Positions 8,498-18,216 of a stretch of 46,551 nucleotides of DNA are shown piece after piece. Every line of letters begins with the position of its first letter. The stretch's first letter is position 1. Origin of the DNA: CAZPWF01 sp964610775 (GTDB taxonomy: Bacteria > Patescibacteriota > Saccharimonadia > Saccharimonadales > JACQNP01); NCBI GenBank assembly GCA_964610775.1, contig CAZSZC010000006.1, positions 1 through 46,551 of the forward strand, given 5' to 3'. A model generated the notes under the pieces. That model made no database searches. It worked only from the letters and a program-made list of their open reading frames with translations, and was not told where the DNA came from. The position numbers and the translations under genes are program-made.

Positions 8498-11400
8498 TTA
8501 TTTACATCCATGAGGGTTTTTTACAGTTGAAGGAACCGCTAGACCATGTTCAAGAGGATTAAAGTTCTTACTGTCATTCTTAGGCCAAGGCGTTGGGAAG
8601 GCGTTGAAATGTAGGTGAGTTCCTTTAGAATATCCCAGGTTGCCCTCTTCGCCAATTTGCTGACCTTGCTTGACTTGGTCGCCCTTTTTCACGGACATAC
8701 TACGCATATGACCATAGCTAGTACCAAGACCATTACCATGATCAATAACCACATAATTTGGACCATAGGCATCAGCACCACTATCATAAGCGTCCGTAAC
8801 TACCCCGTCCGCCGCTGCAAATATTGGATGGCCATCAACATTGCCTGTCGATATATCCATACCCGGATGACCACTGGGTCCACCATAACACTGGGTTACA
8901 AAAGACGCTTTAGGATCGATTGGCCACGAAAGCGTACCTCCAGTAGGTCCTTGTGCTCCACCACTTGTTGATCCACAACCACCACCGCTTGCTTGGGTGC
9001 TGCCTGTTGAGCTACTAGCGCTTGAACTATCGCTACTTGGTGAGCTTGAGCCAGCAGCATTTGACCCAAACTTGGTCATGTATTCCTTTGCTGCATTAAA
9101 TCTTGGTTCAAAGTGTGCCCCCACCTCATAGTTTTCTTGCCAAATACGGACTACCTCAGCTAAATCATTAGACTTCATAATTGGATCTAAAGCTCTTGTC
9201 TTGTATGGTCCCGATAGCTCTGTCCAAAGGTAGTTCAATTGGACATTAAAGTTTGTAACAGACTTTTCGATTTCGGGAGTTTGTTCATTTTCGGGAGATT
9301 GCTTTGCCGCTTCCAGAAGTTTTTCTTTCCTACCTTGAGTTGTCCATTGGGCAATCCCTAGTCCCGGCTGACCCGCCGGACCTCTTACTGCCGGTAATTC
9401 AAGCGGCTTATCCCATTTGTGTGGAGGGTCACTATAGGCGATTTCAAGTTGTTCAGGAATGAAGTTACCCTCAGATTTTAGGTTGCCCATAGCACCAGCG
9501 GCTTGAACAGCACTAAAACCCTTTGAAACAAGAAAATTCCAAGCCTTTTCTTCGTTGTTTGATCCCGAAAGAGTCGAAGCTACAGTACAAGAACAAGAAG
9601 CACTAGGGTTGGCGGCCGCGAGAGCAGTTGAAGCTGCAGAATTGTCACCCGTGACGGCGTTACTTCCCTTTTCTTGGAAATCTATCTTATCTTTTTTAGA
9701 GTCAGCTATTTTTTTCAAATCCGTTGCATCACCAGAATTTTTTGTTAGGAATCTAGTCAAGAAAGCACCCGTTATTTCGTCCAGAGCGTCTTTTAGCTGA
9801 GAGCTGTCTTGGGTTACGTATTTGTCGTGGTCGCCGCCCTTCATCTTTGCAAACGCCGTGTAGGGGGTTTGAAGTGAATTATATGCTCCCACGCTGGAGG
9901 AAATGTTTTGGACGGTGTCGCTATCGCCATGAATAAGTAGTAGCGGAGGGCCGGCTACATTTGTGACGCCTCCATATATCGCTCCATCTGCTGCTATAAC
10001 TGCAGCTACGCGATCATGCTTCTTTCCTTGTGCATAGCCACTCATCAGCGACACGAAACCACCGTCCGAATGACCGACGACTCCAACTCCAGCTGCAGGG
10101 TCTACTTTGCTCTTTACTTTTTCTTCCTGAGCCAACTTATCTATAACAAACTTAACATCATCCGCTTCCCTGCTAGCAGCCTCATAGGAATTGTTGTCCG
10201 GGAAGTTCATACCTGCTACAACAAAACCCTTAGATGCTATAGCTTGTATATAGCGTTTATAGAAACCATCTTTCTTAGAATTTTGATTTCTTCCTGGTGC
10301 GAAAATTACAAGTGGTTTTGGTGTATCGCCTGACGGCATCCACATTGTTACCCCTACCTTACGACCCGCTCTAGCTGGGTCTTCATACTCAAGCTCTATA
10401 TTATCGCTTGTCGTTGCTCCTGCGGCTAAAGAAGGCGCGCCGGCGCTGCAGCAGCCACCGCCTGCATTTGCTGCTGGTTTTACAGAACCACCCTTGGCGT
10501 CCAATATCTTTTTAGAAGAGGCTTCGATTTTTGTCTTTAGATCTGGGTCAGAATTGGCGGTTTGTTCAACTTTGTCTATCACCTCTTTGAGCTGAGACTC
10601 ACCCGTAAAAAGCGCTATATCAGCACCGGCTTTAATCGAGTTAACTACATTATCTGGAAGAGATGGTGGTAGTCCGCCAGCCTTAAGATCGTCGGTTATT
10701 ATTATGCCGCTAAATTTGTAATCATTTTTGAGTAGATCATAAGCTTCTTTACTTAAGGTGGCTGGCTTGCCATTGGTTAACTCCGGAACATTGTAATTAC
10801 TTATCATGACCCAAGCACCACCAGCACCACCCGCAAGAAGCTTCTCGTAAGGCAGGAGATCACTTTTTCTTAACTCCGAAAGTGGCGGTGTGCTCTCTGC
10901 TGCAAGATCAGAATTTTTTAAAGTATTACCAATGCCAGGAAAATGCTTATAGGCTGATGTTATGCCTCCAGACTCCAAACCTTCTTTAAAAGCCCTTGCC
11001 TTTTCTATGACAACGTTTGGATCAGAGGAGAAAGCTCGCCCAATTTTTCCTATAGCTTCACTATTTGGATTTTCAATATCAACCACTGGAGCCATGTCTA
11101 TAGTTACACCGATATCAGTAAGTTTTTTTGCGGTTTCTGCGGCCGCTTTTTTAACATCATCTACAGACCTTGAGCCGAGTTCTTTGGCTGAGGGTTGTCC
11201 ATGAATGCGGTCGACTTGACCCCCCTCTTGGTCTATCCCTACAAAGGGTGCTGGATTAAATTTTGTTTTCACCTCTTTTATTTGTGATCCATTAAGCCAA
11301 TTGGTGCTGACAAAAATTCCCCCAACATGATGGGTACTAACTGCGTCATTTGCCTCCTTTTGACTGTCTGTGCGTACAAACATCATCTGTGCTATCTTGT

Positions 11401-12334
11401 CCCTTAGGCTGGTAATTGGCCCTGCTCCCGCTACGGCCGAACTCTGTCCTGCTTCGTTTTTTAATGCTGCTTCCGGTGCTGGTGAACCAGGGTTAGTGGT
11501 GGTCTCACCTAGAACTGCCTTAATATCTGACACGCCCTGTGTCGCTGCTGCTGGTGCTGCGCCTCCACTAGTAGTTGAGTTGACGACTAGTTCCCCGAGC
11601 TTTGCATAGCCACCGGCGTTAGGGTGGGTTCCATCTGCCAACATACCATTGGGATCCGTATTAGCAGCCCCACTTGGGTCAACTATCTTCGCCCAATCAA
11701 GTACTTTATAACCCTGAGCTGAAGAAAGGCTGTTCAATTTATCGTTAAATTCCTTAGGCGAATTGCCAAACTTGGTTGTAACTACATTCACCCAATAAAT
11801 TGGAGCACCAGGGAATGCTGTTTTAACAGTAGTGATTACATCTTCGATTGGATTGGACTGTGCAAATCCATTAGTACCCAAGGCTATAATAACCCCGTTG
11901 ACGGTAGTATTCTTACTTTTCAGCGTAGCCGCATCTGCCGCCAAGGCTTCTTTACCAGTACCTAGGGTACCTGTTGATCCAGCACTTGGAGAGCCCGCAC
12001 CATTCCATGATCTACTAGTAACGCCACTTATAGTTGGTGTTATTTGTTTGGCACCAAATAGTTCTTTATATTTTGCGCTAGCACCATGTGTTATGGAGTC
12101 ACCGAGTATGTATACATTATCACCACTTTTCAGAGCGCCCCCAGAAGCAGTTTGGGTTTGGGTATTTGATGATGATCCCGAGGAACACTCTTCTTCCCAG
12201 TTAAAGTACTTAATCCCCCCTTGATAGAGTTTCTTTTGTTCGGCGGATAGCGCTAAGACGCTATATCCTTGAAAAACCACAATTAAGACACTGACTACAA
12301 ATAACTTAAATCCCCCAATAAGTATCTTCTTCAT
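8498..12334 (-). CDS. Giant secreted multidomain hydrolase: SGNH, GH3, alpha/beta hydrolase, phage-tail lysozyme, M23 endopeptidase
   Basis: Secreted protein of about 1280 residues with five enzyme-like modules. A signal peptide starts MKKILIGGFKL. An SGNH/GDSL esterase has GDSITHG near 77-83 and a late DGTHPNAGGY. A GH3 beta-N-acetylhexosaminidase (NagZ type) spans about 310-620, with GIDQEGGQVDR, KHFPGIGNT near 465 and the acidic pair in ITDDLKAGG near 547. An alpha/beta hydrolase follows with nucleophile elbow GHSDGG near 755 and GGDHDKY. A phage-tail-lysozyme-like domain spans about 925-1090 (AAGAMGNLKSEGNF). The C-terminal M23 domain has HPGMD near 1155 and HLHF near 1240, both zinc motifs intact. 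The start at 12334 is chosen because GGGAG lies just upstream; an in-frame ATG 12 bases earlier is possible. It sits after the M15 fusion gene, so the two probably remodel peptidoglycan for the apparatus or attack a host wall. Confidence 0.9.
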   Translation of the reverse strand: MKKILIGGFKLFVVSVLIVVFQGYSVLALSAEQKKLYQGGIKYFNWEEECSSGSSSNTQTQTASGGALKSGDNVYILGDSITHGASAKYKELFGAKQITPTISGVTSRSWNGAGSPSAGSTGTLGTGKEALAADAATLKSKNTTVNGVIIALGTNGFAQSNPIEDVITTVKTAFPGAPIYWVNVVTTKFGNSPKEFNDKLNSLSSAQGYKVLDWAKIVDPSGAANTDPNGMLADGTHPNAGGYAKLGELVVNSTTSGGAAPAAATQGVSDIKAVLGETTTNPGSPAPEAALKNEAGQSSAVAGAGPITSLRDKIAQMMFVRTDSQKEANDAVSTHHVGGIFVSTNWLNGSQIKEVKTKFNPAPFVGIDQEGGQVDRIHGQPSAKELGSRSVDDVKKAAAETAKKLTDIGVTIDMAPVVDIENPNSEAIGKIGRAFSSDPNVVIEKARAFKEGLESGGITSAYKHFPGIGNTLKNSDLAAESTPPLSELRKSDLLPYEKLLAGGAGGAWVMISNYNVPELTNGKPATLSKEAYDLLKNDYKFSGIIITDDLKAGGLPPSLPDNVVNSIKAGADIALFTGESQLKEVIDKVEQTANSDPDLKTKIEASSKKILDAKGGSVKPAANAGGGCCSAGAPSLAAGATTSDNIELEYEDPARAGRKVGVTMWMPSGDTPKPLVIFAPGRNQNSKKDGFYKRYIQAIASKGFVVAGMNFPDNNSYEAASREADDVKFVIDKLAQEEKVKSKVDPAAGVGVVGHSDGGFVSLMSGYAQGKKHDRVAAVIAADGAIYGGVTNVAGPPLLLIHGDSDTVQNISSSVGAYNSLQTPYTAFAKMKGGDHDKYVTQDSSQLKDALDEITGAFLTRFLTKNSGDATDLKKIADSKKDKIDFQEKGSNAVTGDNSAASTALAAANPSASCSCTVASTLSGSNNEEKAWNFLVSKGFSAVQAAGAMGNLKSEGNFIPEQLEIAYSDPPHKWDKPLELPAVRGPAGQPGLGIAQWTTQGRKEKLLEAAKQSPENEQTPEIEKSVTNFNVQLNYLWTELSGPYKTRALDPIMKSNDLAEVVRIWQENYEVGAHFEPRFNAAKEYMTKFGSNAAGSSSPSSDSSSASSSTGSTQASGGGCGSTSGGAQGPTGGTLSWPIDPKASFVTQCYGGPSGHPGMDISTGNVDGHPIFAAADGVVTDAYDSGADAYGPNYVVIDHGNGLGTSYGHMRSMSVKKGDQVKQGQQIGEEGNLGYSKGTHLHFNAFPTPWPKNDSKNFNPLEHGLAVPSTVKNPHGCK

Positions 12335-12335
12335 A

Positions 12336-15311
12336 TTAGCTCCCATCTATTGACCAGTGCCATGATTCGCTTGGCAGATTCTTAAATCCAAATTTATCCG
12401 CATTAGCTTTTAACCAATTAAATGAAGGACTACCACCAGAACAGTTTTTAAAGTCTATGGCTACACCAAGCTGGTGATTTGAGGTGCCTGGTATGGCCGT
12501 AGGTGGACTACAATTGCCTGATGGTGTTGAATCGTCTGGACATCCGTGTTGTTTTCGAAGAGAAATCTGTTCTTCCATTGACCTAAAGCCACTTCCAGTT
12601 AGTGTCACGCCATCTGCTTTCGCTGCATTTATCATATCATCTAGCTTTTTCGATATCTGCGAGTTAACGGTAATTCCTTGCACCTCACATATTTTTATCT
12701 TAGTAAGTTTCTTATCCTTATAGCCATCTGCCGGCCCCTTGTCTGTGCCTGCTCCACAAGGAACATTGCTAGTGTCACCATCAATAGCTACACTGCCACT
12801 GTCGCTTGCTTGTGTCTCTTTGGTGCTAGTTGATGCACCGGCTCCAGTCTGGCCACATGAACTTTCGTCACCTTCGTAACAAGCCATAGAGTCGCCAGTT
12901 TGGGTATCCAAGATATAAGCGCGAATTCTTAGCCAGTTTTCACTAGTATCACCACAATTTGGAACTATACTTTTGCCCTCTTCGTATTCTACGGGTCCTG
13001 TACTATTTATTTGATATAGCTTTGGTACACCTTCACCTTCGGCAGCGTTAGGATTATTGTCACTATCGAAAGTCGTACCAAAACAAACCTTGGTCCTTAT
13101 CTTAAACTCTTCCCCGCTAGGGCCTTTTAGTAGATCTGTGGCTTTCGTAGCGTTTTCAAACGGATCGTCTATCTTAGGATTCTTCAGTTCGTCAATGCCA
13201 AAACCATAAGTCGGAAAGCCATAATCGTAAGTGTTCGATTCTTGCGCAAATGCTTTAGGTGCAAATATGGTACCAAATGATCTGGTAAGAGAAGAAAACG
13301 CTCCCATTGGACTAGTTACTGCTTTGGCAATGTTTTGTGTAGCATCACTATTGGTTCCGTCGATAAACCTACCTGCTAATGTGCGGTAGTCATACGGATT
13401 AAATAACCGGTTTGCTATACTCATGTTTTGCATATCTTCTTTTTCTACCGCCAGCCTATACTCTTTCCACTCCATGGCACTTTTATTACCAAGATTCTTA
13501 CCGCCCGACAAAGCTCCGGTAGATCCGGCAGCTAAGCGTGCACCAAAGTTTATGTAGTTTCCGAGATCTACACCAGCAACATTAATATCCAAAGGATCGC
13601 CCACTAGCCAATTGGTTAATGCTTCAAGCATTGGGCCAGCAGCAAATGTACTAAAAACTAAACCTCCTAAGGCGCTAAAAGGTCCACCAGCAAGATCAAT
13701 TGCAAATGAAGCAACTTGAAAAGCTGTGTTGTTGGCGGCGTGGCATATTTCACTAACGCCAGGAATTTGATTTACGAATTCACTGACCACGTTCTTTTCA
13801 TTTTGAATTGCGGCACCAGGTAGGATATCCTTGCCGGTCAATGGTTTGCCTAGCTCTGCTTGTATGCTCATAGCCTCGGCCCATGAAGATTTGGTTTCCG
13901 GGTCATTTAGTATTTGGTTGTAGTAGCCAATAGTTTCCCAGCTTACATCTTTACCGCTCATAACCTGATTACCAACTGCTATAGCCTCCATGCCGACGCG
14001 CATGAGTGGCAATACCACATTGGCATACTTCAAAGCGTCGACATTATCAGATACTCCTTTTGCCAGACACACAACACCAATAGCTGCAGTAACACCTCCC
14101 GCAACTTTTAGTGCGCCACCTATTTTACCTTTAAATTTTGCATGGGCGCCTTCCGGTGCACGCTCTCCCTTTATGCTCTCAGCCTTTGCGGCATCAGCTT
14201 CACTTAGTGTTGCATCAAGATCTTTTTTAGCAGCTGAAGCGTCGGGGTCTTCTTGAGGGGGCTTACCTCCTTCGCCATCTGGGTCTTCTGGCTTTGTTGA
14301 TCCTGATTTGGCTTCCTGTTTTGAACCTTTTTTATTCCTCTGCTCCCGTTCAGCTTTCCATTTTTTAAACTTTTCGTTTGCTGCATCTTGTAGTTTTTTG
14401 TCTAAGTACTTCAAAGGGTGTAGCGTGGCACCGCTACGTTTAGTCATAATCCTGGCCTTCATAGCGCCCGTGACTCGACTCTCTCCAAGGTTGGTAAGCA
14501 GGCCCTTTGATAGTTTTCGGTTTCCGAAAAATCCAAGTTCCTCAGTATTTATGCTAAATTTACCACCACCTTCGTGCGGAACTGCTTCAACACCAAGATT
14601 ATTTCTAACATGTTCTTGAATTGCCTCCGGGGTATTATCTATACCCTTAGCCTTGGCATAAGTCTCGCCATCAATGTCCATAGTTCTCAAGTGGCCTCTT
14701 TCGAAATTTGAAGTGATCCCTTGCTCTTTTAGTCGAACATCTATTTTGTTAGCAACCCTAACCTCAAGTCTTCCTAGGCGGGAATTTTGTGGCGCCTTAC
14801 GATTCTTTAGATATTTATGTATTTTCGATAAGCGGTCATCGCTGGATTCTTCATGACTAAAGAAGTGAAAATTTTGCATCATTTGGGCAAGGTGAATAAA
14901 TTGCAAAGGTCCTGATGTCAAAACCGACATCCCAAAAATTGCGCCTATGCCAAAACCAGCCGCTCCACCTATGGCGGCTACACGCCCGTTTATCTTAATA
15001 CGACGTTTTTTACCAGGACCACCAACGTCAGTTTTCCAGTCGCTATCGTCGTCCTGACTAGCACCCAAATTAGCTTTCTCTTTAGCGCTTGCCAAATCTG
15101 TGTCACCAGTTCCACCGGCCGTCTCTGCGCCGGCTAAGGTATCGGCAGTCAGTTTTTTTGATCTATCAGATTTACTTTCTTCATTTTTGTGGGCAATTTT
15201 TCCGAGGTGGTCATCGTATTTATGGGTGTTGATACTCGAGTCGTTATTAAACAACGGCTTATCTTGGTCGTCCTTATCCGAATCCGGTTTTCCTAGTAAG
15301 TCAGTTCCCAA
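12336..15311 (-). CDS. Large membrane protein with C-terminal VanY-like D,D-carboxypeptidase (M15) domain
   Basis: A 991-residue protein. The N-terminal 115 residues are charged and probably cytoplasmic. A hydrophobic segment is at about 115-138 (VAAIGGAAGFGIGAIFG). A long charged helical region follows with linkers rich in Pro, Glu and Asp (about 325-390), then more hydrophobic segments at about 397-420 and 530-570. Residues about 860-991 form a VanY/M15B peptidase with GSGFRSMEEQISL, the zinc motif SNHQLGVAIDF and the final zinc His in SWHWSID. The middle includes an AFAQ-type cleavage-like site near 685. The start is a TTG; no in-frame ATG is better placed. It is encoded between virB4 and the giant hydrolase and overlaps or abuts the latter, so it is likely a wall-cutting structural component of the secretion apparatus. 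Confidence 0.82.
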   Translation of the reverse strand: MGTDLLGKPDSDKDDQDKPLFNNDSSINTHKYDDHLGKIAHKNEESKSDRSKKLTADTLAGAETAGGTGDTDLASAKEKANLGASQDDDSDWKTDVGGPGKKRRIKINGRVAAIGGAAGFGIGAIFGMSVLTSGPLQFIHLAQMMQNFHFFSHEESSDDRLSKIHKYLKNRKAPQNSRLGRLEVRVANKIDVRLKEQGITSNFERGHLRTMDIDGETYAKAKGIDNTPEAIQEHVRNNLGVEAVPHEGGGKFSINTEELGFFGNRKLSKGLLTNLGESRVTGAMKARIMTKRSGATLHPLKYLDKKLQDAANEKFKKWKAEREQRNKKGSKQEAKSGSTKPEDPDGEGGKPPQEDPDASAAKKDLDATLSEADAAKAESIKGERAPEGAHAKFKGKIGGALKVAGGVTAAIGVVCLAKGVSDNVDALKYANVVLPLMRVGMEAIAVGNQVMSGKDVSWETIGYYNQILNDPETKSSWAEAMSIQAELGKPLTGKDILPGAAIQNEKNVVSEFVNQIPGVSEICHAANNTAFQVASFAIDLAGGPFSALGGLVFSTFAAGPMLEALTNWLVGDPLDINVAGVDLGNYINFGARLAAGSTGALSGGKNLGNKSAMEWKEYRLAVEKEDMQNMSIANRLFNPYDYRTLAGRFIDGTNSDATQNIAKAVTSPMGAFSSLTRSFGTIFAPKAFAQESNTYDYGFPTYGFGIDELKNPKIDDPFENATKATDLLKGPSGEEFKIRTKVCFGTTFDSDNNPNAAEGEGVPKLYQINSTGPVEYEEGKSIVPNCGDTSENWLRIRAYILDTQTGDSMACYEGDESSCGQTGAGASTSTKETQASDSGSVAIDGDTSNVPCGAGTDKGPADGYKDKKLTKIKICEVQGITVNSQISKKLDDMINAAKADGVTLTGSGFRSMEEQISLRKQHGCPDDSTPSGNCSPPTAIPGTSNHQLGVAIDFKNCSGGSPSFNWLKANADKFGFKNLPSESWHWSIDGS

Positions 15312-15350
15312 TTTTGCTCACTTGTCTATTTTATTAAATATACGTAACCA

Positions 15351-17264
15351 TTATATACCTGGGGTTAGGCGATTGCCTAGATCTATAGTTCCCTGTGGCT
15401 GATCAATACTTTGTCCTTGTTCCATTTGTCGTATCTGTTCGGGATTAGTTGTGATGAGTCCCGTTTCGGTCGGGCTTGCTGCAATCTGAATATGTACGTG
15501 ACTATTTCCAGCGAAGAATAGTCCTTGCCCAACTGGGAACTGGCTTAGTCGTTTCTTCTCTTCGCTTGTTAGTTTGAATACTTCAGATAGCACATCCACA
15601 GCTGAAGTTGATTGCTTCAAAAGAATTTGCATTGAGGCGTTAGCTACGATTGCGCGACCCATGCGTGAACCCATAAAGTCTTCAACGTCTTGTGTGATTG
15701 TTGTGATGCCAAGGTCGTACTTTCTAGCGCGCTTGGCAAGACTAAACAGGAAGTTGGCCGAATCTTCGTACTTCATTAGTTGCCATGCCTCGTCAACTAT
15801 TAGTAGCCGACGCTTTCGGTCAGACTTAGTCTTGTTCCAAATAAAGTTCAGGACTATATACATAGCTACTGGCCGTAACTCGTCCTCGAGATCGCGAACA
15901 TTGAAGACAACCAGCTGATTGTTAATATCTATATTGCTTTGCTGTGAGAAAATACCAGCAAATGTACCGGTAGTATATTTCCTCAACCTTTGAGCAAGCT
16001 GAGGACCAGTACCACCCATGTGTAGAAGTGTATCGTAAAGATCATATATGGTTGGTGGTTGTGATTGGTGTGTTAGGGGATCGTTTGTTATGCCAGCTTT
16101 GGCATAAGTTTCTATCAATGCAGCATCAAGGTCCGATTCTTCCACAGGGGAAAGTGCTGGCGCAACAACTCCACCACCGCCGGCCATCTGAGCCTGCGCT
16201 CCACCCATCATAAGGCGCATAAGTCCATGCAACGTGATCAGGTTACTTTTAAGTGCGTCATCTGATTCGTCGGTTTCAATAACCGTAGGTAGATCGAAGG
16301 GATTGATTCTAGTAACTGAATTTAGACTTAGGCGTACGTATGCCCCACCAACGGCTTCGGCCATTCGTTGATACTCGTTTTCTGGGTCGATGATAAACAC
16401 TTCTGTCCCAAACATCATACTTCTCAGGGCTTCGAGCTTGACGGTAAATGATTTACCGGCGCCTGACTTTGCGAAGACAACTGCGTTACCGTTTTCTAGG
16501 GTAAACCGATCAAAGATTACCAAACCAGAATTATGCATGTTTATACCGTACAGAATACCGTTTTCCTGGCTAAGATCTGCAGAAGTGAACGGAAAACTAG
16601 TGCTCAAAGCGCCAGTGCTAAAGTTGCGTTTAATCTGCAGCTGATCTGTAAATTGCGGCAGAGTACTATTAAAGCCTTGTTCTTGTTGAGATGTAGCTGG
16701 TTTCGAATAGACCAGTTGTTGGCCAAGTAATGACTCCACGCGGTGTGTAACATACTCTAGCTCATCAGTACTGTTTGCATACAGCGTTATATATAAACCA
16801 AATCGGAAGAAGCGCTCCTCACCAACCTGAAGTTTGTCACGCATCTCTTCAGCATCCTGTATAGCGGCCTGCTTACCTGGGTCACGCACTTTGCCCTTTT
16901 CGGCATCAATCTGCAAGCCCGCTTCAAGCTGACTAACTTTCTTTCGTAGGTTCTCAAGAACTACCTGACTCTCCACAGGATAAATGAACATGGATATATC
17001 CAAGACCTCATCCATATTTACCAGACTCGATAACCAACCTGTATTAACTTTTCGCGGATAACCATAGACGTAATAGGTTCTCGCTAATCGTGTTCCTAAT
17101 TGGAAATAGGTGGCCGAATATTCAAGTGAACTTGGTGCGATGAAGTCGCGAAGGGCGGTGATACCTTTTTGGAAAGCAGCATGAACTTCTTGTTCCTCGC
17201 GCATTCGCTGCTGTTGTGCTATTGCCACAGGATCAATGACCTGCTGTTTTTTGCCGAAGGCCAT
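15351..17264 (-). CDS. virB4: VirB4-family conjugation/secretion ATPase
   Basis: Hexameric ATPase that powers type IV secretion and pilus assembly from the cytoplasmic face. The N-terminal region (about 1-230) is the TraC-like/CagE domain. Walker A GKSGAGKS is near 262-269, Walker B RRLLIVDEAW near 481-490. The following TITQDVEDF and the Q-rich sensor region fit the family. The 637 residues are shorter than proteobacterial VirB4 (about 800), consistent with Gram-positive and CPR forms. Its ATG shares one base with the stop of the upstream TraC-like gene, so the two are coupled. Confidence 0.95.
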   Translation of the reverse strand: MAFGKKQQVIDPVAIAQQQRMREEQEVHAAFQKGITALRDFIAPSSLEYSATYFQLGTRLARTYYVYGYPRKVNTGWLSSLVNMDEVLDISMFIYPVESQVVLENLRKKVSQLEAGLQIDAEKGKVRDPGKQAAIQDAEEMRDKLQVGEERFFRFGLYITLYANSTDELEYVTHRVESLLGQQLVYSKPATSQQEQGFNSTLPQFTDQLQIKRNFSTGALSTSFPFTSADLSQENGILYGINMHNSGLVIFDRFTLENGNAVVFAKSGAGKSFTVKLEALRSMMFGTEVFIIDPENEYQRMAEAVGGAYVRLSLNSVTRINPFDLPTVIETDESDDALKSNLITLHGLMRLMMGGAQAQMAGGGGVVAPALSPVEESDLDAALIETYAKAGITNDPLTHQSQPPTIYDLYDTLLHMGGTGPQLAQRLRKYTTGTFAGIFSQQSNIDINNQLVVFNVRDLEDELRPVAMYIVLNFIWNKTKSDRKRRLLIVDEAWQLMKYEDSANFLFSLAKRARKYDLGITTITQDVEDFMGSRMGRAIVANASMQILLKQSTSAVDVLSEVFKLTSEEKKRLSQFPVGQGLFFAGNSHVHIQIAASPTETGLITTNPEQIRQMEQGQSIDQPQGTIDLGNRLTPGI

Positions 17265-18175
17265 TACAATAAATCCCTATCTAGGTTTGGCTGTACTGCA
17301 ACACCATCGCCTTTAGTTACTACTGGCACATCAAGTTCGTCGAAGTTCTTGAGCTCTTGTCTGGTAGCGGTGTCTGGGTTGTATACATCATAATAAAGTT
17401 CGATTAATTCCTGAGTGTCCAATGGTAGCGCGTTAATTCCACATTGTTGTAGTCCTCCAAGAACGGCTTGAATGCGGTTTCTCAGCTCATCTTTTGCCTT
17501 CTCCAGGTCTTGTTCGTTAATCACAACATGCTGCTCTTTAGAATTAAACATGTCGACAATTCCCGTAAAGAAGCTCTTGCTTTGAGTCAAGGCTTTTTGA
17601 ATATCTGCAACCGGGAAGAACGGGATAACGACATAAAATTTCTTGTCCATAATATTGGTTTGAGCAACTAGAGAGTCAATGTAGCCAATATAATCCTCCA
17701 TCAATAACGCCAAGAGCATATTGTCGTGCTCGGACCGTATTTTATCCAGCTTTTCTATGTATGGACGCATATCAACTTTTTGTGAATGTACGTATATCTG
17801 GATAGGAAAGTAAAGCGAGTTAAGAAAACCCTGATAAGAAAACTCTACACCATCGCGTTCAGCTGGGCTCATCAGATCAAAGTTAATTGATTTTGCCATA
17901 ATAACAGCCCGAAATGACCCATCATTCATAATGGCGATTCCATCGCGGATCTCGGCGATCTGTAAGGTATTTTGTGTGCTATTTGGGTTTTGTTTAACGA
18001 CTGGGGTTATTGGCTGTTGACCACCGGCCGCCGGATTAACACCGCCAGACTGAACCTGGCCTTGTGCTTGCTGGGGTTGATTGGGTGCAGGATAAGCTTG
18101 TGGGGGCATAGCCGGCTGGGCTTGTTGTCCAGCTGCTAAATTTGGATTTTGTTGATTTATTGTATTCGGATCCAT
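17264..18175 (-). CDS. TraC-like protein resembling a stand-alone VirB4 N-terminal domain
   Basis: A 303-residue protein. Residues 1-60 are low-complexity Pro/Gln/Ala. From about residue 70 the sequence follows the N-terminal TraC-like domain seen in VirB4 proteins: IMNDGSFRAVIMAKSINFDL, then the pattern GFLNSLYFPIQIYVHSQKVD and the later KKFYVVIPFFP. No Walker motifs are present. It is fused in operon order directly upstream of virB4, which has its own shorter N-terminal region. A role as an accessory or structural partner of VirB4 is inferred. The family assignment rests on pattern memory, not a search. Confidence 0.75.
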   Translation of the reverse strand: MDPNTINQQNPNLAAGQQAQPAMPPQAYPAPNQPQQAQGQVQSGGVNPAAGGQQPITPVVKQNPNSTQNTLQIAEIRDGIAIMNDGSFRAVIMAKSINFDLMSPAERDGVEFSYQGFLNSLYFPIQIYVHSQKVDMRPYIEKLDKIRSEHDNMLLALLMEDYIGYIDSLVAQTNIMDKKFYVVIPFFPVADIQKALTQSKSFFTGIVDMFNSKEQHVVINEQDLEKAKDELRNRIQAVLGGLQQCGINALPLDTQELIELYYDVYNPDTATRQELKNFDELDVPVVTKGDGVAVQPNLDRDLL

Positions 18176-18216
18176 ATTTGATCAATTACCCACCCTAGTC
18201 ACGATGAAGTGAACTT

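Noticed and set aside
10016..10333. Plus-strand frames inside the giant hydrolase gene
   Set aside because: Shadows of the minus-strand gene, which has clear domain motifs across the whole region.
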